DNA from: Clostridiaceae bacterium
GTDB taxonomy: Bacteria; Bacillota; Clostridia; Lachnospirales; Lachnospiraceae
Direction: 5' to 3'
Assembly (NCBI GenBank): GCA_910575435.1
Contig: CAJTGI010000003.1
Location: 124,001-188,000 of the forward strand
DNA: 64,000 nt
Shown piece after piece: positions 42,664-51,358 of this stretch. The position numbers and the translations under genes were made by a program. The notes under the pieces were generated by a model, which saw only the letters and a list, made by a program, of their open reading frames with translations, did not search any database and was not told the origin of the DNA. Numbering within the stretch: position 1 is the stretch's first letter; each line of letters starts with the position of its first letter.

Positions 42664-42664
42664 C
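42628..42664. promoter_or_regulatory. 14-bp perfect palindrome upstream of AbrB/PIN pair
   Basis: GTATCAACCATCTT and AAGATGGTTGATAC (9-base spacer) overlap the -35 (TTGATA, 42658-42663) of a promoter whose -10 is TACAAT (42680-42685, 16-base spacer). A likely operator for the antitoxin; a terminator of the upstream remnant is the alternative. Confidence 0.5.
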
Positions 42665-42728
42665 TATTATGAAAATGGATACAATAGAAGTAAGGTAAGT
42701 AAGGGATGCACTGAAGGGAGGTTATTGT

Positions 42729-42986
42729 ATGGAACTTGCAAAGGTTACATCAAAAGGACAGATTACAATACCAATAGAAATTAGGAAAAAGTTAGGGATT
42801 AAAGAGGGGAGCAAGGTGCTTTTTTTGGAGGAAGCGGGACGGATATATTTGGCAAATGCTTCTATGGAAGCACTGAGAGAGGCGCAGGCGGCATTTGCAG
42901 GAGAGGCAGAGAGAATTGGTTTGGAGACAGAAGAAGATGTTGTGACGATGGTTAAGGAGTTGCGGAAGGAAAGAATGGTGAAATAA
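42729..42986 (+). CDS. AbrB/MazE-type antitoxin
   Basis: An 85-residue protein with an N-terminal SpoVT-AbrB swapped-hairpin DNA-binding domain ('AKVTSKGQITIPIEIRKKLGIKEGSKVLFLEE', about residues 3-45) and a helical tail that would grip the toxin. GGGAGG lies 7 bases upstream. Its stop is directly followed by the PIN toxin start, the usual antitoxin-toxin order. Confidence 0.85.
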   Translation: MELAKVTSKGQITIPIEIRKKLGIKEGSKVLFLEEAGRIYLANASMEALREAQAAFAGEAERIGLETEEDVVTMVKELRKERMVK

Positions 42987-43403
42987 TTGCGGATCATGGT
43001 TGATACAAATGTACTGATTTCGCTTTTGGTGTTTTCTAGCAAGAAAATGAACCAGATGATGGAGTGCATATTTATGAATCATCAGTTAGTTCTTTCTTCG
43101 TATATAGTAGAGGAATTAAAGGATGTTGTAAAAAGAAAGTTTTCTAACAAGGTTAGGGTTATAGATACATTGCTTGCTAAGATGAATTATGAATATGTAT
43201 ATACACCAGATATTATGGATGATGCATTATTTGAAATCAGAGACGTGAAAGATTATCCGGTTCTTTATACAGCGATATTGGAAGATGTGGATATTCTTGT
43301 AACTGGAGATAGTGATTTTAGTGATGTAGATGTTGCAAAGCCGGAGATTTTGACACCAGCGGAGTTTGTGGAGAGGCATTGTGACAATTTAACAGATATG
43401 TAA
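42987..43403 (+). CDS. PIN-domain toxin
   Basis: The 138-residue protein is a PIN-family RNase: 'MVDTNVLISLLVF' (first catalytic Asp), 'VEELKDVVKRK' (Glu), 'IRDVKDYPVLYTAI' (Asp) and 'VDILVTGDSDFSDV' (Asp pair), the four acidic residues that bind metal. It starts at TTG next to the antitoxin stop, or at the ATG 9 bases on. It belongs to the 'putative toxin component, PIN family' group that pairs with AbrB/RHH antitoxins. Confidence 0.85.
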   Translation: MRIMVDTNVLISLLVFSSKKMNQMMECIFMNHQLVLSSYIVEELKDVVKRKFSNKVRVIDTLLAKMNYEYVYTPDIMDDALFEIRDVKDYPVLYTAILEDVDILVTGDSDFSDVDVAKPEILTPAEFVERHCDNLTDM

Positions 43404-43528
43404 GTATTTAGTATTTATGATAAAATCACCTTGCTTTGAAGGATAAATGAATTTAGATTTTTTTGTTGGATAAATCATAGTTGTTGCAAGATTAAAATGT
43501 ACTATTAAAAAGAAAGTGAGTGATAAAC

Positions 43529-45505
43529 ATGGATGCATCTACAACTAATTTTCAGCCAATTTTTGAAGGAGTTAAACAATATGTGGTACCATTGTTTCAG
43601 CGTTCATATAGTTGGACAAAAAAGAATTGGGAAGTTTTATGGAATGATTTGCAAGAATTATACGAAATAGAAAACCCAAGAAATCATTTTATGGGTTCTA
43701 TAGTTACAATTCCAACAAAATCAGTACCAGAGGGAGTTACAAAATATTTGTTGATTGATGGTCAGCAAAGAATTACAACAATATATTTGATTTTAATGGC
43801 ATTAGGTGATATATATAGGGACAGAGGTGAAACAGAAAGTTATGAAGAAATAAAAAATACATATTTAGTTAATACATACAAAAAAGGAAAAGACTATTAT
43901 AAGGTGCTTCCGACACAAGTTGATAGATATGTATTTGAAACATTAAGCAAGACACCAGAAATAAAAGTACAGCATGGTATGTGGGAGGCTTATCATTATT
44001 TCAAGAGAAAACTTTCGCTAAATATTGACTTAGATAAAATAAAAATCATATTAACTACAAAATTATCAGTTGTAAGTATAGTGCTTGATGAGGTGGATAA
44101 TCCTTATTTAGTATTTGAAAGTTTGAATCATAAAGGTAAGCCATTATCGGTGTCTGATTTGATAAGAAATTATGTATTTATGAAGATACATATTGAGAAA
44201 CAAGATATGGTTTATAATGAGGTATGGAAACCCATGCAGGATAGATTGGGTGATTCTATGCCTGAGTTTGTCAGACATTTTTTGACAATGAATGGTGATT
44301 ATATTAATACTGGAGATGTTTATGGAATATTAAAAGATAAAATTGATAAATTGGGAATTGATGAATGTTTACAGCAATTAGATAAATATTCAAAATACTA
44401 TGGTTTTTTGTTAAAACCGGAAACAGTTGAGGATGAAGAAATAAAAAAGTCTCTGCAAATGATAAAAAGGTTGGATATTTCAACTTCATATCCGTTGTTA
44501 TTGAATTTTTTTGCTTTATATGATGAAAAAGCAATCACTAAAAAAGAATTTATTTCTATATTGGAGATCATTGAAAATTATATTATACGAAGGTTTGTTT
44601 GTGGTGTGCCCTCTAATCAGTTAAATAAGACTTTTCCACAAGTATTTAATTGGATGCACAAAATACCAAACGGAACCTATATAGAAAAATTAAAGCATGT
44701 ATTGCAGTCAAAAAATTATCCGAAAGATTATGATTTTAGAAGTAGCTTGCAAACAGCAAGACTATACGGCAATGGAGACAGGAGAGTTAAAACAAAGATA
44801 ATATTGGATAGATTAGAACAATCTTTCAAGCACAAAGAAATGTGTGTGCTGGAGGATATGACTATAGAGCATGTGATGCCTCAAACACTAACTGGTGAGT
44901 GGGAATTACATTTAGGTGAAGATTATGAACAAACACATGATTTATATTTAGATACTTTAGGAAATTTAACATTGACTGCTTATAATCCTGAACTATCTAA
45001 AAGCAGTTTTTTGAAGAAACAGAAAATATATGCAGAATCCCATATGGAGATTAATGGATATTTTTGTAAAGTAAAAAAATGGACAGACGAAGAAATTAAA
45101 GAGAGAGCTTGTGTATTGGCTGAATGCGTGATAGGGATTTATCCTTATTTTGGGGAGATAGTAAATGGAAGTGAGCTGGATAATGTTACGGGAACAAAAC
45201 CCGTTTCCCTGTTTGTTTTGGGACAAGAATTTAATGTGGATACCTGGGTAGAGGTATTGGAAAATACTTTACAAGTGGTTGCGGATCTTGATCCGGATAA
45301 ACTGGAGTTGATAGAAAATGATTATCCTTCGTTGCTTGGTAAAGAAAATAGATTTTCAAGAGGGAAGAAACTATCAAATGGATATTTCTATGAAACAAAA
45401 CTGGGATCGAAGCATGTATACGATTTTTGCAAACAGCTGGTTAATATTATGGAGCTATCAGAAAATGAATGGACAGTTCAATGTAAGAAGAATTATGAAT
45501 TATAG
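43529..45505 (+). CDS. GmrSD-like restriction protein (DUF262-DUF1524)
   Basis: The 658-residue protein fuses an N-terminal DUF262/GmrS domain ('VVPLFQRSYSWTKKNWEVLWNDL', 'YLLIDGQQRITTIYLILMAL' with the DGQQR signature at about 85) to a DUF1524/GmrD HNH-nuclease domain ('MTIEHVMPQTLTGEWE...LGNLTLT', His-Ile-Met-Pro type motif at about 455) and a C-terminal about 110-residue extension. GmrSD enzymes are type IV restriction systems against modified phage DNA. The gene is markedly AT-rich compared with its neighbours, indicating transfer. The start at ATG 43529 follows GAAAGTGAGTG. No methylase is present. It shares the DUF262 domain with the prophage sigma-like protein. Confidence 0.85.
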   Translation: MDASTTNFQPIFEGVKQYVVPLFQRSYSWTKKNWEVLWNDLQELYEIENPRNHFMGSIVTIPTKSVPEGVTKYLLIDGQQRITTIYLILMALGDIYRDRGETESYEEIKNTYLVNTYKKGKDYYKVLPTQVDRYVFETLSKTPEIKVQHGMWEAYHYFKRKLSLNIDLDKIKIILTTKLSVVSIVLDEVDNPYLVFESLNHKGKPLSVSDLIRNYVFMKIHIEKQDMVYNEVWKPMQDRLGDSMPEFVRHFLTMNGDYINTGDVYGILKDKIDKLGIDECLQQLDKYSKYYGFLLKPETVEDEEIKKSLQMIKRLDISTSYPLLLNFFALYDEKAITKKEFISILEIIENYIIRRFVCGVPSNQLNKTFPQVFNWMHKIPNGTYIEKLKHVLQSKNYPKDYDFRSSLQTARLYGNGDRRVKTKIILDRLEQSFKHKEMCVLEDMTIEHVMPQTLTGEWELHLGEDYEQTHDLYLDTLGNLTLTAYNPELSKSSFLKKQKIYAESHMEINGYFCKVKKWTDEEIKERACVLAECVIGIYPYFGEIVNGSELDNVTGTKPVSLFVLGQEFNVDTWVEVLENTLQVVADLDPDKLELIENDYPSLLGKENRFSRGKKLSNGYFYETKLGSKHVYDFCKQLVNIMELSENEWTVQCKKNYEL

Positions 45506-45769
45506 AATGTGTGAATATATATGATTGGACTGTGAATGAGATATTTGCGTTTGTATTGTATATATTATTTGTAGTTGTGGCAGAAATGTCATTAGAGATA
45601 ATCATTATATTGTAGGAAATGGTGTTTGTTTCTAGTGGATTAAGATTTAGTTCTGCATACAATAAATGAGAACTTGTTGTAAATGCAATTCGACTAAGGT
45701 ATCATAATAAATAGTAAGAGTAATTTCTGTTTCGAGCGAGACATTATATAAGCGGAAAGGACGGATTTT
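45506..45769. other. AT-rich intergenic region with promoter for the 57-residue gene
   Basis: TTGTAA (about 45678), 17-base spacer and TATCAT form a plausible promoter; nothing else is visible. Confidence 0.35.
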
Positions 45770-45943
45770 ATGGCTGTTGCATTAAAAGAAGATTGCCAGA
45801 GAGTTTTTGACGAACAGAATCAAGAAGTCCGAGAGCATGTGGTGGCTGGATTGGAACAAATAAAAGAGGGGAAGATAAAAGTCTTTAATACTGCTTGTGA
45901 CGGATTGGAGAAGAAATACAGAGATGAGGCAATATCAAATTAG
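45770..45943 (+). CDS. 57-residue protein of unknown function
   Basis: An ATG preceded by GGAAAGGAC encodes 57 residues ('MAVALKEDCQRVFDEQNQEV...'), with a helical, charged middle (EHVVAGLEQIKEGKIKVF). Composition and ribosome site support expression. It could be an orphan antitoxin or a regulator, but there is no evidence beyond size and helical nature. Confidence 0.45.
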   Translation: MAVALKEDCQRVFDEQNQEVREHVVAGLEQIKEGKIKVFNTACDGLEKKYRDEAISN

Positions 45944-45994
45944 ATGAAGTTGGCAGAGGAAGACTTGGATATGACCTGAATTATGGAGGAAGTG

Positions 45995-46537
45995 ATGGAA
46001 TTAACGACAGAGAGATTGCTTCTGCGCCCATGGAAGGAATCGGATGCAGAAAGCTTATATGAATATGCGAAGGATCCGGAGGTGGGGCCGATTGCCGGAT
46101 GGCCGGCTCACACCAGCGTGGAGAACAGCCGGGAGATTATCCGGGAGGTTCTGTCAGCGGAGGAAACCTATGCGGTGTGCTTGAAGGAGAATGGGAAGGC
46201 CATTGGTAGCATCGGGCTGATGATGGGTACTGCCAGCAATCTAAATCTGCCTGATGCGGAGGGGGAGATTGGCTATTGGATTGGAGTGCCTTATTGGGGA
46301 CAGGGGTTGATTCCGGAAGCGGTGAGGGTATTGCTTCGTCATGGCTTCGAGGATTTGAAACTGAATCGCATCTGGTGCGGATATTATGATGGGAATGCCA
46401 AATCCAAGCGGGTGCAGGAGAAATGCGGCTTTGCCTACCATCATACCAATGAGGATGTTTATTGCGAGTTGATGGATGATATCCGAACGGAGCATGTCAC
46501 CTGCATGGGCAGGGAAGATTGGTCGCTTATGGAATAA
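45995..46537 (+). CDS. GNAT-family N-acetyltransferase
   Basis: A 180-residue RimJ-like acetyltransferase: '[29 protein letters not shown]', '[29 protein letters not shown]' (acetyl-CoA binding Q/R-x-x-G-x-G/A region) and '[13 protein letters not shown]' at the C-terminal acetyl-CoA end. GGAGG is inside a longer in-frame start at 45983, so 45995 was chosen. The substrate (ribosomal protein N-terminus or a small molecule) cannot be told. Confidence 0.85.
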   Translation: MELTTERLLLRPWKESDAESLYEYAKDPEVGPIAGWPAHTSVENSREIIREVLSAEETYAVCLKENGKAIGSIGLMMGTASNLNLPDAEGEIGYWIGVPYWGQGLIPEAVRVLLRHGFEDLKLNRIWCGYYDGNAKSKRVQEKCGFAYHHTNEDVYCELMDDIRTEHVTCMGREDWSLME

Positions 46538-46688
46538 AAGGGCAGTGCTGCAATCGTGAATAGTAACAGATGCAAACGTGTGATATGTGGAACTGGAAAA
46601 TGAATGGTTGTCATTGATGCTGGCACGTATTATAATGAAGGGAATGAACTGAGGGTACAGGCAGCAGTATGAAATGAGGTGATGAGAG

Positions 46689-47660
46689 ATGGAGATAGGA
46701 AGCGTGGATGTGATCATTCCTGTCTATAGGCCGGGGAAGGAATTTTCCAGTCTCGTAGAGAAGTTGCTGGGGCAGTCGGTGCCGCCAGATCATATTCTAA
46801 TCATGCAGACGCTGGAGGAGGGAGAGAATCTTATGGATGTCACGCAGATTCGTGCCTCCCATGGGCAGTCCTTCCCAGGGGACAGGGATAAGTCGAAAAT
46901 CCAAGTATTCCCCGTGAAGAAGACGAAGTTTGACCACGGGGCTACCAGGGACCGGGGAGCGAAGCATTCTCAGGCGAACTATATTCTCTTTATGACCCAG
47001 GATGCCATGCCCGCAGACGATGGGTTGATAGAAAATCTGCTCCAGGGCTTTTCCGGGGAGAAAATTGGCATTGCCTATGGGAGGCAGTTGGCCAGGGAGG
47101 GAGCAGACATTCTGGAGAAGATGGCTAGGCTGCACAATTATCCCCCGGAGGGCAGAATCCAGACAAAGGCGGATGTGGAGCGGCTGGGGATTAAGACTTA
47201 TTTCTGCTCCGATGTGTGTGCCATGTATGACAGAAAGTTGTATGAGCAGCTGGGGGGCTTTGTGCATCCCACTATCTTCAACGAGGATATGATTATGGCA
47301 TTTCGGGTGATTCAGGCGGGATACGGGGTGTGCTATGCCGCTGACGCCAAGGTGGTGCATTCCCATTCCTACACCTGCATGCAGCAGTTTCACCGCAATT
47401 TTGACCTGGGGGTGTCCCAGACCCAGTACCGGGAAGTCTTTGCCCAGATTTCTTCTGAGAAGGAGGGGGCGGGCTTTGCGAAGAATACATTAATCGCCCT
47501 GTGCAAGCGGATGCGCTTCTTCAAGGCATTTTATTTTGCCTTGAACTGTGCCTTCCGGTTGGCGGGCTACAAACTGGGGAGGAATTACCCCAGACTTTCT
47601 AAGAAAATGATACTCCGGTGCACCATGAGCCCCGGATATTGGAGGGATTACCGTGGATAA
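46689..47660 (+). CDS. family 2 glycosyltransferase (rhamnosyltransferase-like)
   Basis: The 323-residue GT-A enzyme has 'VDVIIPVYRPGKEF' at its N-terminus, a 'KTKFDHGATRDRGAKHSQANYILFMTQDAMPAD' segment (sugar-nucleotide site, with DxD-like 'QDA') and 'FVHPTIFNEDMIMAFRVIQAGYGVCYAADAKVVHSHSY' (catalytic base region), followed by a C-terminal amphipathic helix. Resembles cell-wall rhamnosyltransferases. Its stop overlaps the FolB-FolK start by 8 bases (GTGGATAA). Confidence 0.85.
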   Translation: MEIGSVDVIIPVYRPGKEFSSLVEKLLGQSVPPDHILIMQTLEEGENLMDVTQIRASHGQSFPGDRDKSKIQVFPVKKTKFDHGATRDRGAKHSQANYILFMTQDAMPADDGLIENLLQGFSGEKIGIAYGRQLAREGADILEKMARLHNYPPEGRIQTKADVERLGIKTYFCSDVCAMYDRKLYEQLGGFVHPTIFNEDMIMAFRVIQAGYGVCYAADAKVVHSHSYTCMQQFHRNFDLGVSQTQYREVFAQISSEKEGAGFAKNTLIALCKRMRFFKAFYFALNCAFRLAGYKLGRNYPRLSKKMILRCTMSPGYWRDYRG

Positions 47661-48483
47661 GATATGCATTAAGGGACTGGAAGTGTTTGGAAAGCATGGG
47701 GTGCTGCCGGAGGAGAATGCCCTGGGGCAGAAGTTTGTCATATCTGCCACGTTATTTTGCGATACCAGGCGGGCGGGGCGTAGCGATAGGCTGGAGGATT
47801 CGGTGAATTATGCCCAGGTGTCGGAACTTCTCAAGGCAGAGACGGAGAGTCATGTGTTTCGGCTTCTGGAGGCTTTGGCGTGGCATCTGGCAAAGGAGGT
47901 GCTGCTTCATTTTCAGTTGGTGCAGGGGGTGACGCTGCAGATCGAGAAGCCCTGGGCCCCGGTGCATCTGCCACTGGACACGGTGTCCGTTCAGATTCAC
48001 AGGGAGTGGCATCAGGCATTTCTCGGCGTGGGTTCCAATCTGGGAGACCGGGAGGGGCAGATTCGTGCCGCCATTGATTTCCTTGGGGAGGATGATCTTA
48101 CCAGAGTGGTGAAGGTATCTTCTCTGATTGAGACGAAGCCGGTGGGGGATGTGGAGCAGGGAGATTTCCTGAATGGGGCCATAGAGATCGCTACCCTGCG
48201 CTCCCCGGAGGAACTTCTGGAACTGACTCAGGGCATTGAGGGAAAGTTAAAGCGGGAGAGGAAGATACACTGGGGGCCGAGAACCATTGATCTTGATATC
48301 TTGCTTTATGGCCGGGAGGTGGTGCGGTCGGAAAGTCTGTGCATTCCCCATATCGAGATGGAGCGGCGCATGTTCGTGCTGGAGCCGCTGTGCGAGATTG
48401 CGCCCTATGCGGTGCATCCCTTGTCTGGCAAGCGGGTGCGGGAACTTAGGCAGGCGCTGTTGGATGGGCAGGGAAATGTCTAG
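47653..48483 (+). CDS. folK: fused dihydroneopterin aldolase / HPPK
   Basis: The 276-residue protein joins FolB (about residues 1-118: 'MDKICIKGLEVFGKHGVLPEENALGQKFVISATLF', conserved Glu and Lys of the tetrameric aldolase) to FolK (about 120-276: 'AFLGVGSNLGDREGQIRAAID', 'LIETKPVGDVEQGDFLNGAIEI', 'RERKIHWGPRTIDLDILLYG', 'IPHIEMERRMFVLEPL'). The two perform successive folate-pathway steps that yield hydroxymethyl-dihydropterin diphosphate. The start is GTG with GGAGG at 7 bases, overlapping the glycosyltransferase stop. No folP or folE is adjacent. Confidence 0.92.
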   Translation: MDKICIKGLEVFGKHGVLPEENALGQKFVISATLFCDTRRAGRSDRLEDSVNYAQVSELLKAETESHVFRLLEALAWHLAKEVLLHFQLVQGVTLQIEKPWAPVHLPLDTVSVQIHREWHQAFLGVGSNLGDREGQIRAAIDFLGEDDLTRVVKVSSLIETKPVGDVEQGDFLNGAIEIATLRSPEELLELTQGIEGKLKRERKIHWGPRTIDLDILLYGREVVRSESLCIPHIEMERRMFVLEPLCEIAPYAVHPLSGKRVRELRQALLDGQGNV

Positions 48484-48509
48484 GAGATGAAGAAGTTTAT
48501 CAACAAAAA

Positions 48510-48568
48510 ACAAATAAGAACAAATGTTCGATATTTGTATTGACATATATTTCAAATTGTGTTAATAT
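48510..48568 (+). promoter_or_regulatory. promoter with LexA box before the Panacea gene
   Basis: TTGACA (48540-48545), 17-base spacer, TAATAT (48563-48568). Eleven bases before the -35 lies AGAACAAATGTTCG (48517-48530), 13/14 to the LexA palindrome CGAAC-N4-GTTCG with AAAT in the centre. Further outer arms ACAAATA / TATTTGT enclose it. SOS control or antitoxin autoregulation is expected. Confidence 0.65.
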
Positions 48569-48609
48569 CATAAAAATACAAAAGTACAATTAAGAAAGAG
48601 GTGATATGG

Positions 48610-49077
48610 ATGAACAGAGTATTGGACATTTGCCGTTTTATTATAAATTATAGCAATGGACAGGGATATGACATATCCAATTTAAAGTTACAGAAACTGC
48701 TTTATTTTGTTCAGGCATATTTCCTGATTAGTGTGCATGAACTCTGCTTTGCAGAGGGGATTGAAGCATGGGATTTTGGACCTGTGGTTCCGGAGGCTTA
48801 TCACGAGTATAAGAGATATGGAAATATGGATATTCCGCCTGTGACATCATACTTTGAGAGAGAGAGGAATCATGAACTGACAAAGCATGATTTTGATGAA
48901 GAGTGCATTGCGCCTAACAATAGACGGAGGATTCGTGATGTGGTGGATAACTTTGCGGAGTATACGGCCAGCGAACTGGTGGAACTGACCCATGGGCAAT
49001 CCCCTTGGAAAGATGCCTATGTGCCAGGTGAGAATCGTTTGATTAACAGAGAATCTATCGAGAGGTATTTTGCATGA
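48610..49077 (+). CDS. Panacea-domain antitoxin (PanA, DUF4065/SocA-like)
   Basis: The 155-residue protein has the Panacea fold: 'VLDICRFIINYSNGQGYDISNLKLQKLLYFVQAYFL', 'AEGIEAWDFGPVVPEAYHEYKRYG' and 'ELVELTHGQSPWKDAY'. Panacea proteins are chaperone-type antitoxins that neutralise a wide range of partner toxins, many of them membrane-active. GAGGTG lies 6 bases before ATG 48610 (GTG 48601 is less likely). The stop (TGA) overlaps the start of the next gene (ATGA at 49074). Confidence 0.85.
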   Translation: MNRVLDICRFIINYSNGQGYDISNLKLQKLLYFVQAYFLISVHELCFAEGIEAWDFGPVVPEAYHEYKRYGNMDIPPVTSYFERERNHELTKHDFDEECIAPNNRRRIRDVVDNFAEYTASELVELTHGQSPWKDAYVPGENRLINRESIERYFA

Positions 49078-49875
49078 GGGAAGAAATGGAACGCCTGTTG
49101 AGGGGGGAGTGGCAATGCAAATGTAGCAAAGCAAAATAGGCTTCTTTACAACTATAGGTATTCAAAAGATAAGATAAAAAAGATATGCAGGGCATTATCA
49201 TTAGATAGTATTACGTTTCAGCCGAAAAAAGTGGTGGATAACATTAAAACTTATCTCCATAGCGACAAAAAGTTAAAAAGGATTTTTTATTCGGAGATAA
49301 GTAATTATGTGTTTTCTTTAAGCTATAATGAAATTGCAACCTTTTCTTCTAATATTGACACATTACTGGATTATGTTTTAAAAAATGAACCGGAAGTGGA
49401 AGAAGAAGTACTTGATTTCATTATCAGGTTATACGATCATTGCCAGCTTGCCTTTTATCAACAGGAAAATACGCAGGAATTGTTTGATGAAAATGTGGAG
49501 AGCGTGAAAGAGCGGCTTCAAGTGGATGTCAAGAAAATAGAAAGGGAGTATATTACGATTTTGGGAATTTTTGCTTCCATTGTTCTTGCTTTTGTAGGAG
49601 GACTTACTTTTTCCAATTCTATTTTGAGGTATATATCCAGCGTCAGCATATTCAGATTAGTATTCGTGATTGATTTGTTGGCAGTTGTGCTGATTACAGT
49701 GATTTATCTATTATTGCAGTTTATCATGCGCATCAATGAGAATGACGATTTTTGCTTTCATATTCGATGGCTGTATTTCGTTACGGCTGTGATTGCATCG
49801 TTGGATGTTGTGGCATGGGTGCTGAATGCTAATAGAATTGCTGGCTATGTTCAAACATTTTTGCCATGGAGATAA
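49074..49875 (+). CDS. membrane partner of the Panacea antitoxin, reading frame shifted at a G6 tract
   Basis: An ATG coupled to the antitoxin stop (ATGA) begins 'MREEMERLLRG', which ends soon after at TAG. The main frame, open from 49102 with no ATG, GTG or TTG start until GTG 49231, carries 'NVAKQNRLLYNYRYSKDKIKK' and about 220 more residues with three transmembrane helices in the C-terminal half (near 'ITILGIFASIVLAFVGGLTF', 'LVFVIDLLAVVLITVIYLLL', 'YFVTAVIASLDVVAWVL'). The frames join exactly if one G is removed from the six-G run at 49102-49107, giving a 266-residue protein. This may be a phase-variable tract, a fixed mutation or a sequencing error. A toxin role follows from its Panacea partner. 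Confidence 0.6.
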
Positions 49876-49955
49876 TCTTTTCCACGTGTGCAGGTACTAA
49901 TCTTTCAAATTCATATGATGCATCGTTTCTTGTAAGTAGAAAGCGGCATCACGAT

Positions 49956-50002
49956 AAAAACGTCATGGAACACCATTTGGGCTGGTGATCCATGACGTTT
50001 TT
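49956..50002. terminator. bidirectional terminator
   Basis: AAAAACGTCATGGA (49956-49969) pairs with TCCATGACGTTTTT (49989-50002) with an extra ACCA/TGGT step inside; A-run and T-run on opposite sides serve both converging genes. Confidence 0.9.
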
Positions 50003-50050
50003 ATGTTGCTTGCAACCAAAAGTACGTTATCATTGCTAAATTCCGTTGCA

Positions 50051-51097
50051 TTAGTCCTTATATGGCAGTTTGCTGTGCTTTCCCGTTGCCAGCTCCATCA
50101 CATACATTTCGCTCTGGTCGTAAGTCTCATAGAAGAGATAGTCCGAAGTGAGATGAAGGTAATTGAAATTGCCGGATTTGATTTCCTTTAGATCATGGGT
50201 GGAGATGTTTAGTTCATACAACCCATTATTTTTCTGATTGTCGATCTGGCAGTAGAGCACATCCCCATTTTCCGATACGTTGTAGGTGGCTATTCGGTCA
50301 GAGACAAGGGTTTCTGCCTGGCCGCCATCTATTGGAATCCGCTTGAGGGAATAATTGTCGCTCATATCCAGAAAATACAGGTAATTTCCTTGTCTGGACA
50401 GTCCGGTGAGGTTTCCGTCGAAGACAGTCTCCGGCTCCCCGCCGTGGATGCTGATTCTGCGGATGGAGTGGTCTGGCCTGGCTTCCCCGTTCTTCACTGC
50501 CTTGGCAGAGGGGAGGCTGGTGTAGTAGATGGAACTATCCGTGATTACGTAGGGGGCGCATGCCTCTGGCAGCAGCATTTTTTCCTCTGTGCCGTCTATT
50601 TTTTCGGAGTATAATTCCAGCCCCTTTTTCTGGTCATAGTGCTGGTAGTATATATAATTGCCGTAGAGCGTGGCTACCTGGGTGGGCTCCGTATAAATGC
50701 AGCTGATATTCTTGGTCTTGGCATTGACCCGGTAGAGCCCGGTGCTCCTCATGGCCATGAAGGAATCGGAGTCGATGGTTTTCTGGTCATTTCTCTTGGT
50801 GTAGAATAAGTATTTTCCCGCCCCGTTGATGTAGCTTGCATTGTCATTTACCACCCGCTTCATGTGGCTTAGGTCGGAATCCATCTGGTACATATTCCCC
50901 TCGTCATAGGGATTGGAGAAATAAATGGTATCCTTTACCTGGCAGACCAGCCCGCCATTGAGCAAGTTGCAGCTGGTGTTGCCCACGGTGCGCTCATCGC
51001 TGTACATGGTCACCCGCCCGGACATGCGGAAGAGGACTAATCCTACGATCACCGCTATAATCACCACTACGCCGATGATAATATTTTTCTTTTTCAT
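50051..51097 (-). CDS. membrane-anchored DUF5050 beta-propeller-like protein
   Basis: The 348-residue protein has an N-terminal transmembrane anchor (about residues 5-24, 'IIIGVVVIIAVIVGLVLF') and an outer domain of repeating 'YxIYFxNPYDEG-MYxMDxD', 'YLFYTKRN', 'LYRVNAKT', 'IYYTSLPS' and 'LKRIPIDGG' units, typical of DUF5050 propellers common in Clostridia. Function unknown; perhaps wall or ligand sensing. It is preceded by the promoter at 51197-51225. Confidence 0.8.
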   Translation of the reverse strand: MKKKNIIIGVVVIIAVIVGLVLFRMSGRVTMYSDERTVGNTSCNLLNGGLVCQVKDTIYFSNPYDEGNMYQMDSDLSHMKRVVNDNASYINGAGKYLFYTKRNDQKTIDSDSFMAMRSTGLYRVNAKTKNISCIYTEPTQVATLYGNYIYYQHYDQKKGLELYSEKIDGTEEKMLLPEACAPYVITDSSIYYTSLPSAKAVKNGEARPDHSIRRISIHGGEPETVFDGNLTGLSRQGNYLYFLDMSDNYSLKRIPIDGGQAETLVSDRIATYNVSENGDVLYCQIDNQKNNGLYELNISTHDLKEIKSGNFNYLHLTSDYLFYETYDQSEMYVMELATGKHSKLPYKD

Positions 51098-51196
51098 ATG
51101 AAATCCTATCCTTTCTTAGTTCATAGAGATGCGGCCATTCACGGGGCTTCCAGCCCTTTCCCGGAAGCGTGGCGAATAACTGCACAAACTAATATA

Positions 51197-51225
51197 AGTA
51201 TATCCGTAATGGAATAGGATTGCAA
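51197..51225 (-). promoter_or_regulatory. promoter of DUF5050 gene
   Basis: Minus strand TTGCAA (51225-51220), 17-base spacer, TATACT (51202-51197), with a leader of about 95 bases. Confidence 0.7.
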
Positions 51226-51358
51226 GGAGAAAGCTTTGCGATTTTTGCCTCAACTTTGATAGGGCGCCACGGCAGACATTTTAACAAAAACCTCTTCTTA
51301 TCTGGAGAAAAATGTATTACAATATGGAAAGAGAATGGAAGAAAATAGGAGGTTACAT

